Shown here: piece after piece, positions 1 through 11,559 of the stretch | How positions within the stretch are numbered: the stretch's first letter is position 1 | Layout of the letters: every line of letters begins with the position of its first letter | Assembly (NCBI GenBank): GCA_018292915.2 | Contig: JACVVK020000470.1 | Coordinates: 361,001-425,000 of the forward strand | Direction of reading: 5' to 3' | From: Batillaria attramentaria | Lineage: Eukaryota > Mollusca > Gastropoda > Batillariidae | Length of the DNA stretch: 64,000 nt | The notes under the pieces: model-generated | Databases searched by the model: none | The model's input: the letters and a program-made list of their open reading frames with translations, nothing else | Told to the model about the DNA's origin: nothing | Translations under genes and position numbers: made by a program

Positions 1-216
1 AAAGTTGAGCAGGTGATTTAAATTTCCCTTCTTGGAACCTTGATAGAGAGCAGATCCTGCCTCCACTCCCTCCCCCTCCACTATCTGATGGGACAAAACC
101 AGCACAAACCATTGAAAGTGGAAATACAAATAGTTTGGTGCTGCTGCTACAATCAGTGTTACTTTTAGAGGTTGTAGAGATAACCAATAAAAGGCAATAA
201 TTTTTCACATGTTTTT

Positions 217-251
217 CAAAAAAAAAAAAAAATCTTTTTTTTTTCTTTTTT

Positions 252-282
<31 letters not shown>
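217..282. repeat. A(n)/T(n)/G(n) homopolymer block
   Basis: An A-run, T-runs and then about 20 G in direct succession, left of the basic-protein exons. The rest of 1-640 shows no exon that could be supported. Confidence 0.8.
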
Positions 283-283
<1 letters not shown>

Positions 284-644
284 GAGGGTACGGATTTTGT
301 TAATGAAAACAAACTTAACTAAATAAATGATTTTCTACAATTATGTTCTCGAGAACTGTCATAAAAAGTAAACAGCTGCTATTACAGGTCAGAGTGTACC
401 AAGTGGACAGGAGACTTCCCCTACTATACCTGTTTCCCCATTTATCACATCACAGCAGAAGTTTTCACAGATCCGTTCACACTTCCATACCACCACTTCT
501 TTCTCAAGTCTCACACAGACACTAATGAACTACAAGCTCGTTTCCAGATGTGGTGCAATAAATGTCTGAACAAGTTATCTCCCCTACCTAAGTGCCCTAC
601 CTTGTAGCAGTTGAAACCAACTTGGTTAGTAGAAACATAACTAC

Positions 645-1272
645 CTCTTCTCTTTGTCGATCACCAAAATAGCCTCTCGGTCTCGGCCTCTTATCAAGAG
701 CAGATCGATTTTTCTGAGGGATTGGTCTGCGGTTGGAGAAGTCCTGTGAACCACCTCGTCCATTGCCATTTTCTCGTCTTCTGTTGTAGCGTACAAATTT
801 ATTTGGGGTTGAATCTGAAACAGGCGAAGAAACTATTTTAATTTACAGGTTTGTCTTGCTAATGATTTCTCTGTGTGTGAGTGAGTAGACTCCAGATATA
901 AATGCATGCGAAATAAACACTTTATGACTGTATGAATCTGTATGCCCTATGACATTGGCATAGCACAGCTGGCTGCCGGCCGGTAATGTTCCAAAACTGA
1001 ACATATATGCATGACGGCGTTGCCGGTTACTTGTCTGACTACGGTCGAATTGACCAAGTGGAATGCACTCTGCTGGTACGCTCACAATACTGTAAACTAA
1101 AGTACGTGCAGAAGAGCAGACTGGCTACCTAACCTTGAGGTCATTTCAGGTCACGTGAACAAACATGCGAACAGATAACAGTTCAAGGCCATTGCTTACC
1201 GGATTTTCTCTCAAAACTACTGTTTGATTTGGCTACAGCCGAAGATTGACGAGGTGCTCCTTTCTTCTCCAT
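645..1272 (-). CDS. Unidentified basic Arg/Gly/Asn-rich protein, first two coding exons (partial)
   Basis: Two exons read on the minus strand. Exon 1 runs from the ATG at 1272 down to 1200 (24 codons plus one base) and ends at a GTAAGC donor. Exon 2 runs from 814 down to 645 (170 bp), follows a TTTCAG acceptor and ends at a GTAGTT donor. The split codon joins as Asp and the frame stays open through both exons, which supports the model. The 81-residue product starts MEKKGAPRQSS and continues through FVRYNRRRENGNGRGG and KRPRPRGYFGDRQREE. It is strongly basic, low in hydrophobics and probably disordered, as in RNA-binding or mRNP-associated nuclear proteins. No family was recognised. Later exons must lie left of 645 and probably beyond the window; none was found in 1-644. 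The gene is divergent from the PRR11-like gene, with about 1.05 kb between the two ATGs. Confidence 0.6.
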
Positions 1273-1736
1273 ATCTAATCCGCTCTCCTCCCACATAAAC
1301 GCAAACTGACAAGAACGACAGCGAGAGAGCTTCTCTCTGCGAAGCAGACGCACTGACACAAGCTTGCGACACCATTTTCAGAAAGCCATGTTTCAACAAG
1401 TACAAAATGATATAAAATACGACTTCCTCCTTACAAATTTACAATATTCAGATAGTAAAGAATGTAAAAAACGCAAAGACGATGCAGAGAGGGTATCAAC
1501 TACCCCCTGGCGCTCAGAAGAACGCTTGGAAAGCGCAACTAGCGATCGTCCGATCGCCCCTATCGCACAAATATGGCGACAGACGGAGTAGAAGACCCGG
1601 ATGAATAAAACGTCAAAACAATCACCGGATAAAATGTGGCAGAATAACGCAAAAAAAGTAAACTATAAACACCAGTCAGATTTTCTCACACTTAAATACA
1701 GATTTACTGTGTTGTCATCATTACAAAGTTTCCTCT

Positions 1737-1743
1737 CCAATCA
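1737..1743 (+). promoter_or_regulatory. CCAAT-type motif between two divergent genes
   Basis: CCAATCA lies in the 1.05-kb gap between the divergent start codons of the basic-protein gene and the PRR11-like gene. CCAAT boxes bound by NF-Y are usual in bidirectional and cell-cycle promoters. A single short match is weak evidence, and no TATA box was seen nearby. Confidence 0.2.
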
Positions 1744-2324
1744 GCATTAAAGTGAATGTGGACTTTCAAAAAAAACTTGATTTGTTTATCTGTCCGATAA
1801 TAGGTTTACATGTAACACTTCAATAAGGCGGTTTATTTGTCTGTGACGGGACGGGTGTTGGGCGAAAAAGGTAATTTTCCTGCCCTGTTTGACTTCACTG
1901 AGTGGTTTATAGTTACATTACTCACCTTGCAACAAATGCCTCTTATATTCAAGAGTTTCGAACAGGTTGGCATTGGCAGGGTGACGTCGACCTTACCTAG
2001 ATGATTTGTAATCAGCTGATGCGCGCACTGCACAGTCATAGTGCGAAAACAGCTGTCGCACGAGGCATCAGTACTCATGCACTGCACTGCACTTGGTACA
2101 TGTAGAAAGGTAACTCTTTTTTCTCAGCCTGTGTTTTTCAAAGCCTACTAACATGGTTATGTCACGGAATGTAATCCCATAGCCCAAACCAGGAGACATG
2201 AAAGACCAGGAGTCATGACACCTTATCATGATTTTTTTTTTTTTTTTTTTCTCACCAGCGATTGCAGCGCCCATCAGAAGTGATCAACTGACTGACAGCA
2301 AAAGCTGCCGAGGAAAACAGAAAT

Positions 2325-5300
2325 ATGTCTGCGGAACCAAGGATAGAAAATCTTGATGAATTTGATGAGGCGGAGGTGCTGTCATCAGCCTTTTGTAAAC
2401 AGATGACCGAGGAAGAGTTTGAAGAGCAAACATCAGCAGAAACACAGAAAGCATTGGATGTCAGTAGGAGATATAATTATGGATCTATACAGTTTGTCTG
2501 TTTGTGCGTGTCTGTGTGTTTCAGTGTTGAAAATTGATTTCATACTGTATGTATATATATATTTGAGGGTGTTGTTATTTCTGATAGGCTGAAGATGCGG
2601 ATGTTTAGTGATTCTGCAGATCTATCTGGTTTCCTGTTCTACTGTGAGGAGAGGTTTCTTCTGATTATATTGTTAACTTTTGAAGTTAGAAAACAATCCC
2701 TATTTGTATTTTAAATAAAATTTAACCAGTTTTCCTAATCTATGGTTATGAACTTATGTCCTTCATTCAACCTGTAACTTATTAAGGAACCCCCACCCCC
2801 CTCACGCCCACACCCGGGCCCCAAAGGAGGAAAATGTGGTATACTATAGCAAGAGATAAAAAAAGGTATGGCGTTATTATCAGTATATCAGATGGCATTT
2901 TGTTGATGCACATGATTTTGTGTGCAGGAACTGTGCCAGTATCTCCAGGGAAACCCTGAGGACTATTTCCGCATCATTCGCAAGAGGAAACAGGAGGAGA
3001 TGGAAAGTGCTGGAATATTTTCATACCTCAAGGTGCTCAAGAGTATTTTGTGTGACATATATGTGTGCTTGTTCATTTGTTCCTTCTTTTTTGTTTTGAT
3101 CTACAGGTATGTTTTTTTATGAACATTTAAAGTTTCACTTTTATCACTAGTGTCAGTGTCTGATACTACTGTCAGATTTAGTCATTTGCCTACTAGATTT
3201 TTGTTTGATCTTATGGTTTTTATCAGTATTGAATGTATTTTAAGGTTTCACTTTTATCACTAGTGTCATTGTCTGATACTACTGTCAGATTTAGTCATTT
3301 GCCTACTAGATTTTTGTTTGATCTTATGGTTTTTATCAGTATTGAATGTATTTTAAGGTTTCACTTTTATCACTAGTGTCATTGACTGATACTACTGGCA
3401 GATTTAGTCATTTGCCTACATTGTACAGGTTTTCAGTGCCTGGTGCTAATAAATTTGTAATATTGCTTAGGTTTTATTGGTAATCACAAACATTTGTGCA
3501 GAACTGAAAATTTTTCTCAACCGGCACGTTTATTGGCTGGCATGTCAAAATCAAATTGTATTTAAAATTAATGAAGCTTGTTTGTGTTTGCTAGGTCAAA
3601 ATGATGGGTTTGCTTCACGGTGAACGGTATCCAGCTTGTCTCGTCTCACCCCAGCAGTCGACAGAAAAGCTTGAGCAGCTGAAAGCAGACATGCAGAAGG
3701 CTTTCACTTACTCGGAAGGTAAAGTTCTACACAGAAAGGCAATCTGTCTACCTTTATTTGGTCATAAGCACCATGGATTTAATAATGACTAGGCCATTTT
3801 CCCATTGACCGTAGACATGTACACATATGTATACTGAAAAGGCAAAAACTGGAAAAGTCTCGGGTACTGGGTAGTGAAAACTAACTGCAGGAGTAGTCTC
3901 TGGTGAATGTACGTGCCGTAATATATTCCTGATTTTTTTTTTCTCCAGAAAGCAAAGGTCGTCGATGCTCCAAGCGGATTGCATCTCGCACTGCACAGTT
4001 AGCCACCTTGGAGGACAAAGAAAACACACCGTTGGCATCAACTCAGTCAACAGTCCGACGTACAAGGCTCGCCACAGCTGATAAAACTGACACACCTACC
4101 ATGCAGGCTAGCTGCAGCAGGGCAGGATCAGCGCGAGGTCTTCGTTCAACAGCTTCCATTACACAACAAGAAGCAAGGTCCTCCTTGCCTCCTGTAGCTA
4201 CTGTCATTCCTAACCAAAATGCCGTTTTCATGACTGCCAGCCAGGAGAACGCTCCAGTTGCACCACCGCCACCACCTCCTCCTCCTCTTCTTCCCCAGCA
4301 TCAGCTTAAACTCAGGCTTGCTCCAGCTTCCTCCAGCTCTCACGGAACGAATTCTGGCAGAAGGAATCTGAGGAAAAGAAGCGTTTCTCACAATGGAGCC
4401 GCGCACCCCAGCAATCAACATCTGCTTTCGCCATCTTCACCAGTACCACCTCGCAGGCAGAAAGTTTCTCCCACCCACCAGCTGACAGACGGATGTGGAG
4501 AGAGGGTGCAGCATGGAAGCAGTGGTAGCCGAGCCACTTCCCCAGCTAGTCTGTGCTCGTCCCCGTCTGACACAGAGGTGTCTTGAGTTACTTATTTGAG
4601 TTTTTGTCGCAGTAACTGGGCTCTTTACGTTAACATTTATAACATTTGTGTGATTGCAGCACAATATCAGAGCACAGTCTTTGATGGTGCATGTATAGAC
4701 TGTGACAGTTTTACTTCCAGCATTTTATAGATCACTATCAGTTCAGCCCTTTGTCAGAAACAAAAGCCTTAAAGGGTTTTTGTTGTTGTTATTCTTTTTC
4801 GGGTTTTTTTTTTTTTTTTTGTGGTCAGGCTTAACTTTAGATGGTTTGGTCACACAGAAACAAACATGTATATGTATATATTATATATATACTGAGTTTT
4901 GTCACGTGTTTCATTGTGAGTTAAAATGATTACTGAAAACATAATAATACAGTTGAAATTCATGTTACAGTTTGTCACGCCAGAGGCAGATGTTCCAGTG
5001 AAAAACAAGAAACACAAGCGCACACTGTGAGTTTGTAAAGAGATTGTGCCTCTTCAAAGGGTTTGGTTTGACTGATTTGGTGAATACAACACAACACAAT
5101 ATTAGCAACAGAAAGATAAGCATGCATGGTGATGTTCTAACGATAAAGTTCTACGTATATTAGAAAGGCCTTATTGCCATGGACTTGAAATGATAAGCAT
5201 CACTTGACATAATCACATAGGTCCTTTTTCCATACAAGGGTAGTTGGTACCATTCTTTGAGTGAAGTAGAGTCTTGACAGCATGAGTTGGTGCACAGGTC

Positions 5301-6346
5301 CAGTACATCAACTGGCTCACTGACGTCCATGTCCAGCCTGACTAGCGTCCACTCCGAGCTCATGTCCTCCAACCCTATCACCCGCCTGCGATCAACTCAG
5401 ATAGCCAGGTAAGCAAATGCGTGAATCAATTCATCAAGCACAAACTCTCGGCAAGTATGTAGCGATGTGTCTTTCTGGCACTTTCTGTATTGTCTGTGCT
5501 TTATAATATTGTACAGGGGTACCAATTTTCCAGAATAAGAACTGAAGAATATTAAATTTTCCGGATTGAGATCTTTTGAAAAGTGAATTTTCCAGATTGG
5601 CAAAATCAGCGAGCAACAAGTTCGTATTATGGAGTGACCGCCAAGATTACTTGTAACACCACGTCTAAAATGTAGTGTGTCTCAGACCCAGAGTACTCCC
5701 TTGATGCAGATTCATCTTTTTACTCGGTACTGCAAAGCATTTTAGGTTATACGGACTATTGCGAGATTGTAGATGCCATGAGCACCCACCCTTCCACCCC
5801 TGCACACCTTGTAACATTTTGATGACACTGCTGAAGTGCCTTGTGCTGTGCCGTTGCCTGTTCCTACAGGTCTGTTGCAGCACTGTTACTGGGTACGCTG
5901 GACTGAAACTCCTTTACTTGCTCCCAGAAAAGGAGGAATGGGATGAGGAGGGCAGACTGTTTCATTGAATCATTTTGCGATTTTATTCTCAGCTGGCAAA
6001 CTGTGTATTTCAGGGGAAAACAAAAAAATAACTCCATTTTTTTTCCTGGCCGCAGATATTCTTCAGGTGCCTTCTGTACCATCAGACTTGGCTTTAAAGT
6101 ACTGATCAAAGTTAAATGTTGTTGATGACAATCTGTATCGTGCACAGGTCACCAGGAGGGACACCACTGCGCATGAGGAACGGCCCTCCCACCCCTCAGG
6201 AACCTCTTCACAAGGCGCTCGTGACAGTGCTGCGGGAAAAATTCAAGAACGTTCGGACGCCGAGTCCTTTGGCTGCCAACTCCACTACCGCCTTCAGCCC
6301 TGATAGGACAGCAAACAGTAGTCTGAACGCAACGTTTAGTCCTTAG
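2325..6346 (+). CDS. PRR11-like proline-rich protein, seven coding exons
   Basis: The exons are 2325-2459, 2928-3032, 3595-3718, 3949-4577, 4971-5026, 5298-5408 and 6148-6346. All introns are GT/AG and the phases agree across every junction, giving about 452 aa. The N-terminus is acidic (LDEFDEAEVLSSAF), followed by a charged helix-like segment (PEDYFRIIRKRKQEEME). Exon 4 is Ser/Thr/Arg-rich with a run of eight prolines near residue 226. The C-terminus (from about residue 387) has RSPGGTPL, then ALVTVLREKFKNVRTPSPL, and several SP/TP sites. From memory of the family, vertebrate PRR11 ends with the same RSPGGTPL block, a short Arg/Lys helix and SP sites, and has a polyproline run; its N-terminus differs. 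PRR11 is a cell-cycle protein, and the SP/TP sites suggest CDK targets. The donors after exons 1 and 4 (GTCAGT, GTGTCT) are non-consensus but needed to keep frame. The gene itself is well supported; the family name is moderate. Confidence 0.65.
3132..3435. repeat. 113-bp tandem repeat, about 2.6 copies, in intron 2 of the PRR11-like gene
   Basis: Copies begin at GTTTCACTTTTATCACTAG at 3132, 3245 and 3358. The first two are almost identical; the third breaks off around TTTGCCTACA. The repeat lies wholly inside the 3033-3594 intron. Confidence 0.9.
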
Positions 6347-6652
6347 ATGCAAGTTCACATGATTGTGCTCATTTTTTCATCTGTTGGGTGTTTGTTGCGT
6401 TTTTTTGTTTGTTTTGTTTTTTGGTTTGGTGGTGGTTGTAATGTTTGCACTGCGAAGTTCTAATGGTATCTAAATGGTGGATGTGAATTCTGCATGTACT
6501 TTCTCCATTTTCACTTTGTTTTAAGTTTACTGTGTACGGTTTACTTTCATATAACATGACTTGTGTACATTTAATAAGATCATGTTAAAGTTAAGCTGAC
6601 TGACTAGTGACTTGTACTCGTGCTGTCAGCGCACCTCTAGAAAGACTATCAC

Positions 6653-6665
6653 ACACAAAGGCGCA
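6653..6665. repeat. LINE target-site duplication, left copy
   Basis: ACACAAAGGCGCA is repeated exactly at 9629-9641 and brackets the LINE. It defines the insertion to within the ambiguity of the adjoining A-run. Confidence 0.85.
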
Positions 6666-9628
6666 AAAAAAAAAATCAATCAAAATTGTTTATTGCTAGG
6701 CCATGGGCCCATACAAAGTTGAGAGTGCCAACCAGACAACAATACTTGAAAACCAGAAATAACCAAGGTACACAATAAAATATAACACTCAGCTAAGCAA
6801 CTGCTGTCTTTTTCTTAACGCTAGGAAAATGTATAATGCCAGGTTCTTAACAGTATAATAGTTACTTGAGGCCATTAACAAAGTAAGACGAAAGCTGCAT
6901 GGATGGTTCCAAAATTTTTTAGGAATAAACCGGGTACGGATATCTGAAAGACTAGGACAGTATAAAAGAAAATGTAACTCGTCTTCAATACCAAGCTGAC
7001 ACAGTGGGCATATTTTACTCCGAGGTTCAGCATCAGCGTAACGCAGGCTATGTACTTTAATCGGTGAGACGCCAAACCTGAACCTTATCAAACCAGTTCG
7101 AATGATGTGGCTCTGTACATGACTGAACAGTGAACTCAGTGACCAAGTAGACTTAAATGAATGGAAGAAATCAAAACGCTCCTTTGTTGATATATCGAAA
7201 TGCCAGTCTTGTTGGTAACATTCCTGCAGCCTACATTTAAATACTGAAAGAAAATGTTTTGGGTCGCCAACACCCTGACTTTGCCACACAAAGCCAGAGC
7301 CATAACGATACAACAAAAAACAGATGGAGGAAGCCCAAGTATTTTTGTTTTGATTATGCATGTTTAAGAGCATATTATAAGCTTTCAGAGGCAATCTATT
7401 GTGAGGCATGCTCAGTAAGCGCAGCCAGTACTTAATACACTTTACATAAACATTAACATACAATGGATATCTCCTGCATTCTCCATAGACAAGTGTATTA
7501 GGTGTTCTAAAGCTTACATTCAGAAATCTCTTTAGGGCGAATAAATGTACGGCTTCTATAGGCTTTAGATTCGTCTGTATACCCCAAACTTCAGCTGCAT
7601 ATGTCAAAATAGGTTGAATCTGAATATCAAACAACTTGAAGAACACAGATGGAGAATGCTCACCAATTGACCATAATAATCTAAAAATCCCAAGTAAACC
7701 TTTCTTTGCCCGACCTGCCATGTCATTCATTGTATGTGAAAACGCCAGACGAGTTGACAAAAAGACACCCAAATACTTATAAGAATTTACAATACTCAAA
7801 CTCTGATTACCATATACCCACCTTTCACGAAAAGAAATAGGGCCACCATTTCTAAAAATGACAACGTTCGACTTCTCAAGATTAACCATCAATCCCAAAC
7901 GTTTAGACGTATTCCAAAGGATGTTCAACTGGTTTTGAAGGCCACTGACAGTGTCAGATGTTAAAGCAACATCATCAGCAAACAACAATAAATGTATTTC
8001 AATAATGTCTGGATAAAGTTGTATACCATGTTTCCCATTACTATGTATGTCATCAGCCAGTACATTGATAAACAATGAGAACAGGACCGGACTGCAGGTT
8101 TCCCCTTGCTTTAAGCCGCGCGGGCATAAAAATGCGTCAGTTATATCACCACCCACCCTCACTCTTGCCTTTACTATATTATACATACTTTTAATAGCAT
8201 TATACATTTTGCCCTTTATTTTGTACTTTTTCAAGACTAACCATAGCTTCTCATGAACCACCGAGTCGAACGCTTTTTTAAAATCAATAAAAGCAACGTA
8301 TAGTTTTTTATGTTTAAACTAACTGCTTCTGGACAAGGGAGACTAAAGTAAAGATCTGATCGACTGTACTATACTTTTTACGGAAGCCAGCTTGTGCTTC
8401 ATTGATCACACTGTTGTCTTCAAGCCATTTGGTTAGCCTTTTATTCAACACGTAACTATATAGTTTACTACAAATATTCAACAGCGATATTCCTCTATAA
8501 TTATCCGGACTGCTAGGGTCACCTTTCTTGTAAAGAGGTAAAAGAAGAGACTCGGACCAGGCCTCAGGATATGTGCCAGCAGTAAACAACACATTAAAAA
8601 ACTTCACTAAGAATGGGACAATACGGGAAGAAGAGTTCTTAAAAAATTCACCTATTAAACCGTCGGGACCTGGAGCTTTGCCATTTTTTAATGCCTGGAT
8701 TGCATCTTTAACTTCAGCTACGGAAATAACAGATTCCAAGACATCACAGCAAACGTCCGCATCAACATTGCTTACATCAACATTACCATCAACACCATCA
8801 CCATCATCTTCATCAGGCAAACTATCATCTGGAGGTGTATTAAATACAGCCTTGAAATGGTGAAACCATTCATCAGATGAAATCTTGTTCTGTACTGGAC
8901 ACTTAGACAAGACAGACTTGACAGTACCCCAGAATGTCTTGGGATCATTACTACAATCATGAAGAGTATCTAGGATATTTCTTTTAAAGGTTGATTTCTT
9001 AGACTGCAATAACTGCTTATATTCTTTTCTTTTTTGAATGTAACTAAGTCTATTTTCATCAGTATGACTCATTTTAAACGCACGTAGCTTTTTGCGCAAC
9101 ACAGTCCTATTTTCCTTACATTCTAAGTCAAACCATTGCTGCGGTTTCTCATTACCAATATTCATTGTTTTCTTCATACAGTCACCTGCTAAAAACAGAC
9201 AATCATTAAATTTACTAAGAGCAGCATTAATGTCAAATTCAATGCGATCCATGGCATCCTTCAGCATTTCTTCAAACTGACTTGAAAAAAGAATGTTGTC
9301 AAATATTGCTTTTTTATCACTGTTCCATACAAACTTGGTGAGCTGAAAAGATACTGGCAAACACCTCTTAGGTACATCAAAATGACTAGGAAATGACATC
9401 AACAGCTCCACTGGCATGTGTTTAGAATCAATTCTCGCTACTACATTTAGAGAATGACAATACTGAACTAGTTCCTGTGACACAATGAAATAGTCAATAA
9501 CGCTGCAGCCTGTTGATGATATGTAGGTAAAGTTGCCAACTTTATCTCCTGACAGCACACCATTCAAGATCGACAAACTAAACTGTTCACAGACATTCAG
9601 CAGGTACCTTCCAAAAGCATTAATAGTT
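6666..9628 (-). mobile_element. 5'-truncated non-LTR retrotransposon (LINE, APE endonuclease plus RT class)
   Basis: A 2.96-kb insertion on the minus strand bracketed by a perfect 13-bp target-site duplication. The 5' end breaks inside the endonuclease domain, the usual result of incomplete target-primed reverse transcription. After the RT stop codon there is a short 3' UTR of about 120 bp. Its terminal tail on the minus strand is T-rich (TTTTGATTGATTTTTTTTTT) rather than poly(A). The element sits 300 bp past the stop codon of the PRR11-like gene in the opposite orientation. The clade was not decided; Jockey/CR1/I-like groups all fit. Confidence 0.9.
6789..9576 (-). pseudogene. LINE ORF2: endonuclease C-terminus, reverse transcriptase, zinc-knuckle tail (frameshifted)
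   Basis: Two open segments on the minus strand. 9576-8314 carries the end of an APE-type endonuclease (SVIDYFIVS, then DSKHMPVEL). It continues with RT fingers: GKAPGPDG, SLLLPLYKKGD, NYRGISLLN and QAGFRKKYST. 8261-6789 carries the palm and thumb: GLKQGETCSPVLFSLFIN, the catalytic FADDVALT, LGLMVNLEKSNVV and YKYLGVF. It ends with a C-terminal Cys/His motif, CPLCQLGIEDELHFLLYCP. Between them, about 8262-8310, the motif A region (FIDFKKAFDSV) is still encoded but in the second frame, so one indel near 8310 breaks the ORF. The copy is therefore inactive as read, unless the indel is a sequencing error. The endonuclease N-terminus and any ORF1 are missing. Confidence 0.9.
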
Positions 9629-9641
9629 ACACAAAGGCGCA
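9629..9641. repeat. LINE target-site duplication, right copy
   Basis: Exact 13-bp match to 6653-6665 on the 5' side of the minus-strand LINE. Confidence 0.85.
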
Positions 9642-10640
9642 GAAAGCAGGATGCTTCCTGTTGCTGAAAATATTTAGATTTTCACCCAGTGCCAGTACAT
9701 CACTATGTGAGAAATGTTTTAATCTAGGGACCCCTTACACTAGAGTGGCCGGATGTGCCATTTTGCCTGAGGGACAGCAAGCATGACCTTTTGTGTGACT
9801 GTAGAAATAGAATACTAATCAGTAATGTCTGCACAGAATGCATAGGGATAAACGCTGCAGATCCATAGTACGCTGTAACCCTGTTTGGGAGAAAAGAGAT
9901 CTAATGCCAGATGTTGTTCACCAAGGGGCGCCTCAGAATAGACTGCACTGATTTAGTATATGCTTATGTACAGTAATCAGGCCTATTTTATCATTCCTTG
10001 CTTTGCTTTCCAGATTTTGTTCACAGAGTTACGTGCATGCATTTGTACTTGTTCATTTCTCTGTGCACTTGAAAGATATGTGATACCCCAGAGCAATACA
10101 TGTACAAAATAAACTACTGCACTTCGTATACCTCTGTGTTTGTGTTTTGTGATACGTCAACCTCTGATTTCAAAGTTCTTCACAAATTTTGTTTGTTTTC
10201 ACCCATAAGGGATAATGTCAATGAAAAGGTCATCAGAAACATCAGCTGGGTTTTGAACTCAGGACCTGAGCGGTGAAAGTCCAGCGCTGCTCAAGAGAAA
10301 CATTCATGTAACTGCAACAACACACAGTTTCTGCCAAATTTTCGATGATGGGGGAAGATTTTGGTTGGCAGCATTTATCCGCAACCATGCAAGGAATGAA
10401 CCAATCAAGGAATGACGCAGACACGCATAACTCAAGAAATAATAGTTTGAAAATCTGCTGTTAGAAAACTGCAGCATGTCAGGCACCAAGTCAACAAAAG
10501 CAGTTATGATGCAGCACTGAGCAGTGCATTCATTTACACGATATGGCATGATAATGCTTGCATGAGACATCCCATACAGTATGCGGCCATTCATGAGTCA
10601 CTTGTAAGTTGGCACGCAAACCAGCGAAGCAATCAATGCA
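9642..10640. other. Flanking single-copy-looking sequence with possible poly(A) signal
   Basis: No convincing coding sequence. AATAAA at 10108-10113 could have served as the poly(A) signal of the PRR11-like transcript before the LINE split its 3' region; this is inference only. Confidence 0.3.
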
Positions 10641-10670
10641 AATAATGTAACCTCATCCCTCCGTTTTTTT

Positions 10671-11545
10671 TTTGTTTGTTTTTTTTTTTTTTGGGGGGGG
10701 GGGGGGGGGTAGTGCCGGAGCAGCGTTTGCATCTAGCACACTAGTTTCGTGTGTCGTCTGACATTTATCTAGAGCCAACAAATTAGTTGTTCTGGGATTT
10801 TGGGAGGGGGGGGGGGACCCAAAGCCGGGTCTTGGAGCGTGCATTGTGACTTGTTCTATGATGTGGACGAAAGACTTGACTGTGGCGGACGGGTCGCCGT
10901 CAGTTTTGAAACGGGGATGTTACTTACACAGTAGCTTGGACAGGTCTTGCTTGGTTCACCTGGTCAGTCAGAAGACAGGAAATTTCACGCTGTCTAACAT
11001 ACCAAAGAAAAATAACCAGAGGAAACACTGAACAACCAAAAGCCGCAGCAGCAACAATACAGAAACAAGCACCCCCCCCCCCCCCCCCCCCATCCCCACC
11101 CCCCTAAACTTGAAATGCAGCAACTCACTTTGGAAGATCTATAGTAATCATACACCCCCCCCCCCTCTCACACACACACACACACACACACACACTGGCC
11201 GGGACACAATGATGTGTCAGAGCGAATGTCGGTGCCATTTCATGTGGAGGCTAGTCTGCCAATTTAATTTGTGTGTCTTCTGACATTTTGCTTTGAAATA
11301 CGACCCTCCAGCCCACGGCGTCCACACCACCAGTCGGCCACACTGAAATTTTGTGTCAGTGTGTGTGCCAGTGTAGTGTGTGTGTGTGCGCGCGCGTGTG
11401 TGCCAGTGTAGTGTGTGTGTGTGTGTGTGTGTGCGTGGCATGGCGCGCGGCGGCTAGTCACTGAGTGTGTGTGTGTGTGTGTGTCACTGAGTGTGTGCCA
11501 CGGTGTGTGTGCGTGCCAGTGTGTGTGTGTGTGTGTGTGTGCAGT
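10671..11545. repeat. Homopolymer and GT/CA microsatellite tract
   Basis: T(n)G(n) at 10671-10709, G-runs near 10803-10816, C-runs near 11071-11091 and 11155-11166, then (CA)n. Interrupted (GT)n arrays fill 11360-11545. Apparent long ORFs here are only the repeat read as Cys-Val or His-Thr. Confidence 0.85.
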
Positions 11546-11559
11546 GCTGCTGTTTTCGT

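Noticed and set aside
1364..1591. 75-codon plus-strand frame
   Set aside because: Lies in the divergent promoter gap and overlaps the probable 5' UTR of the minus-strand gene; no family resemblance.
4043..4421. Minus-strand frames over exon 4 of the PRR11-like gene
   Set aside because: Antisense shadows of a supported coding exon.
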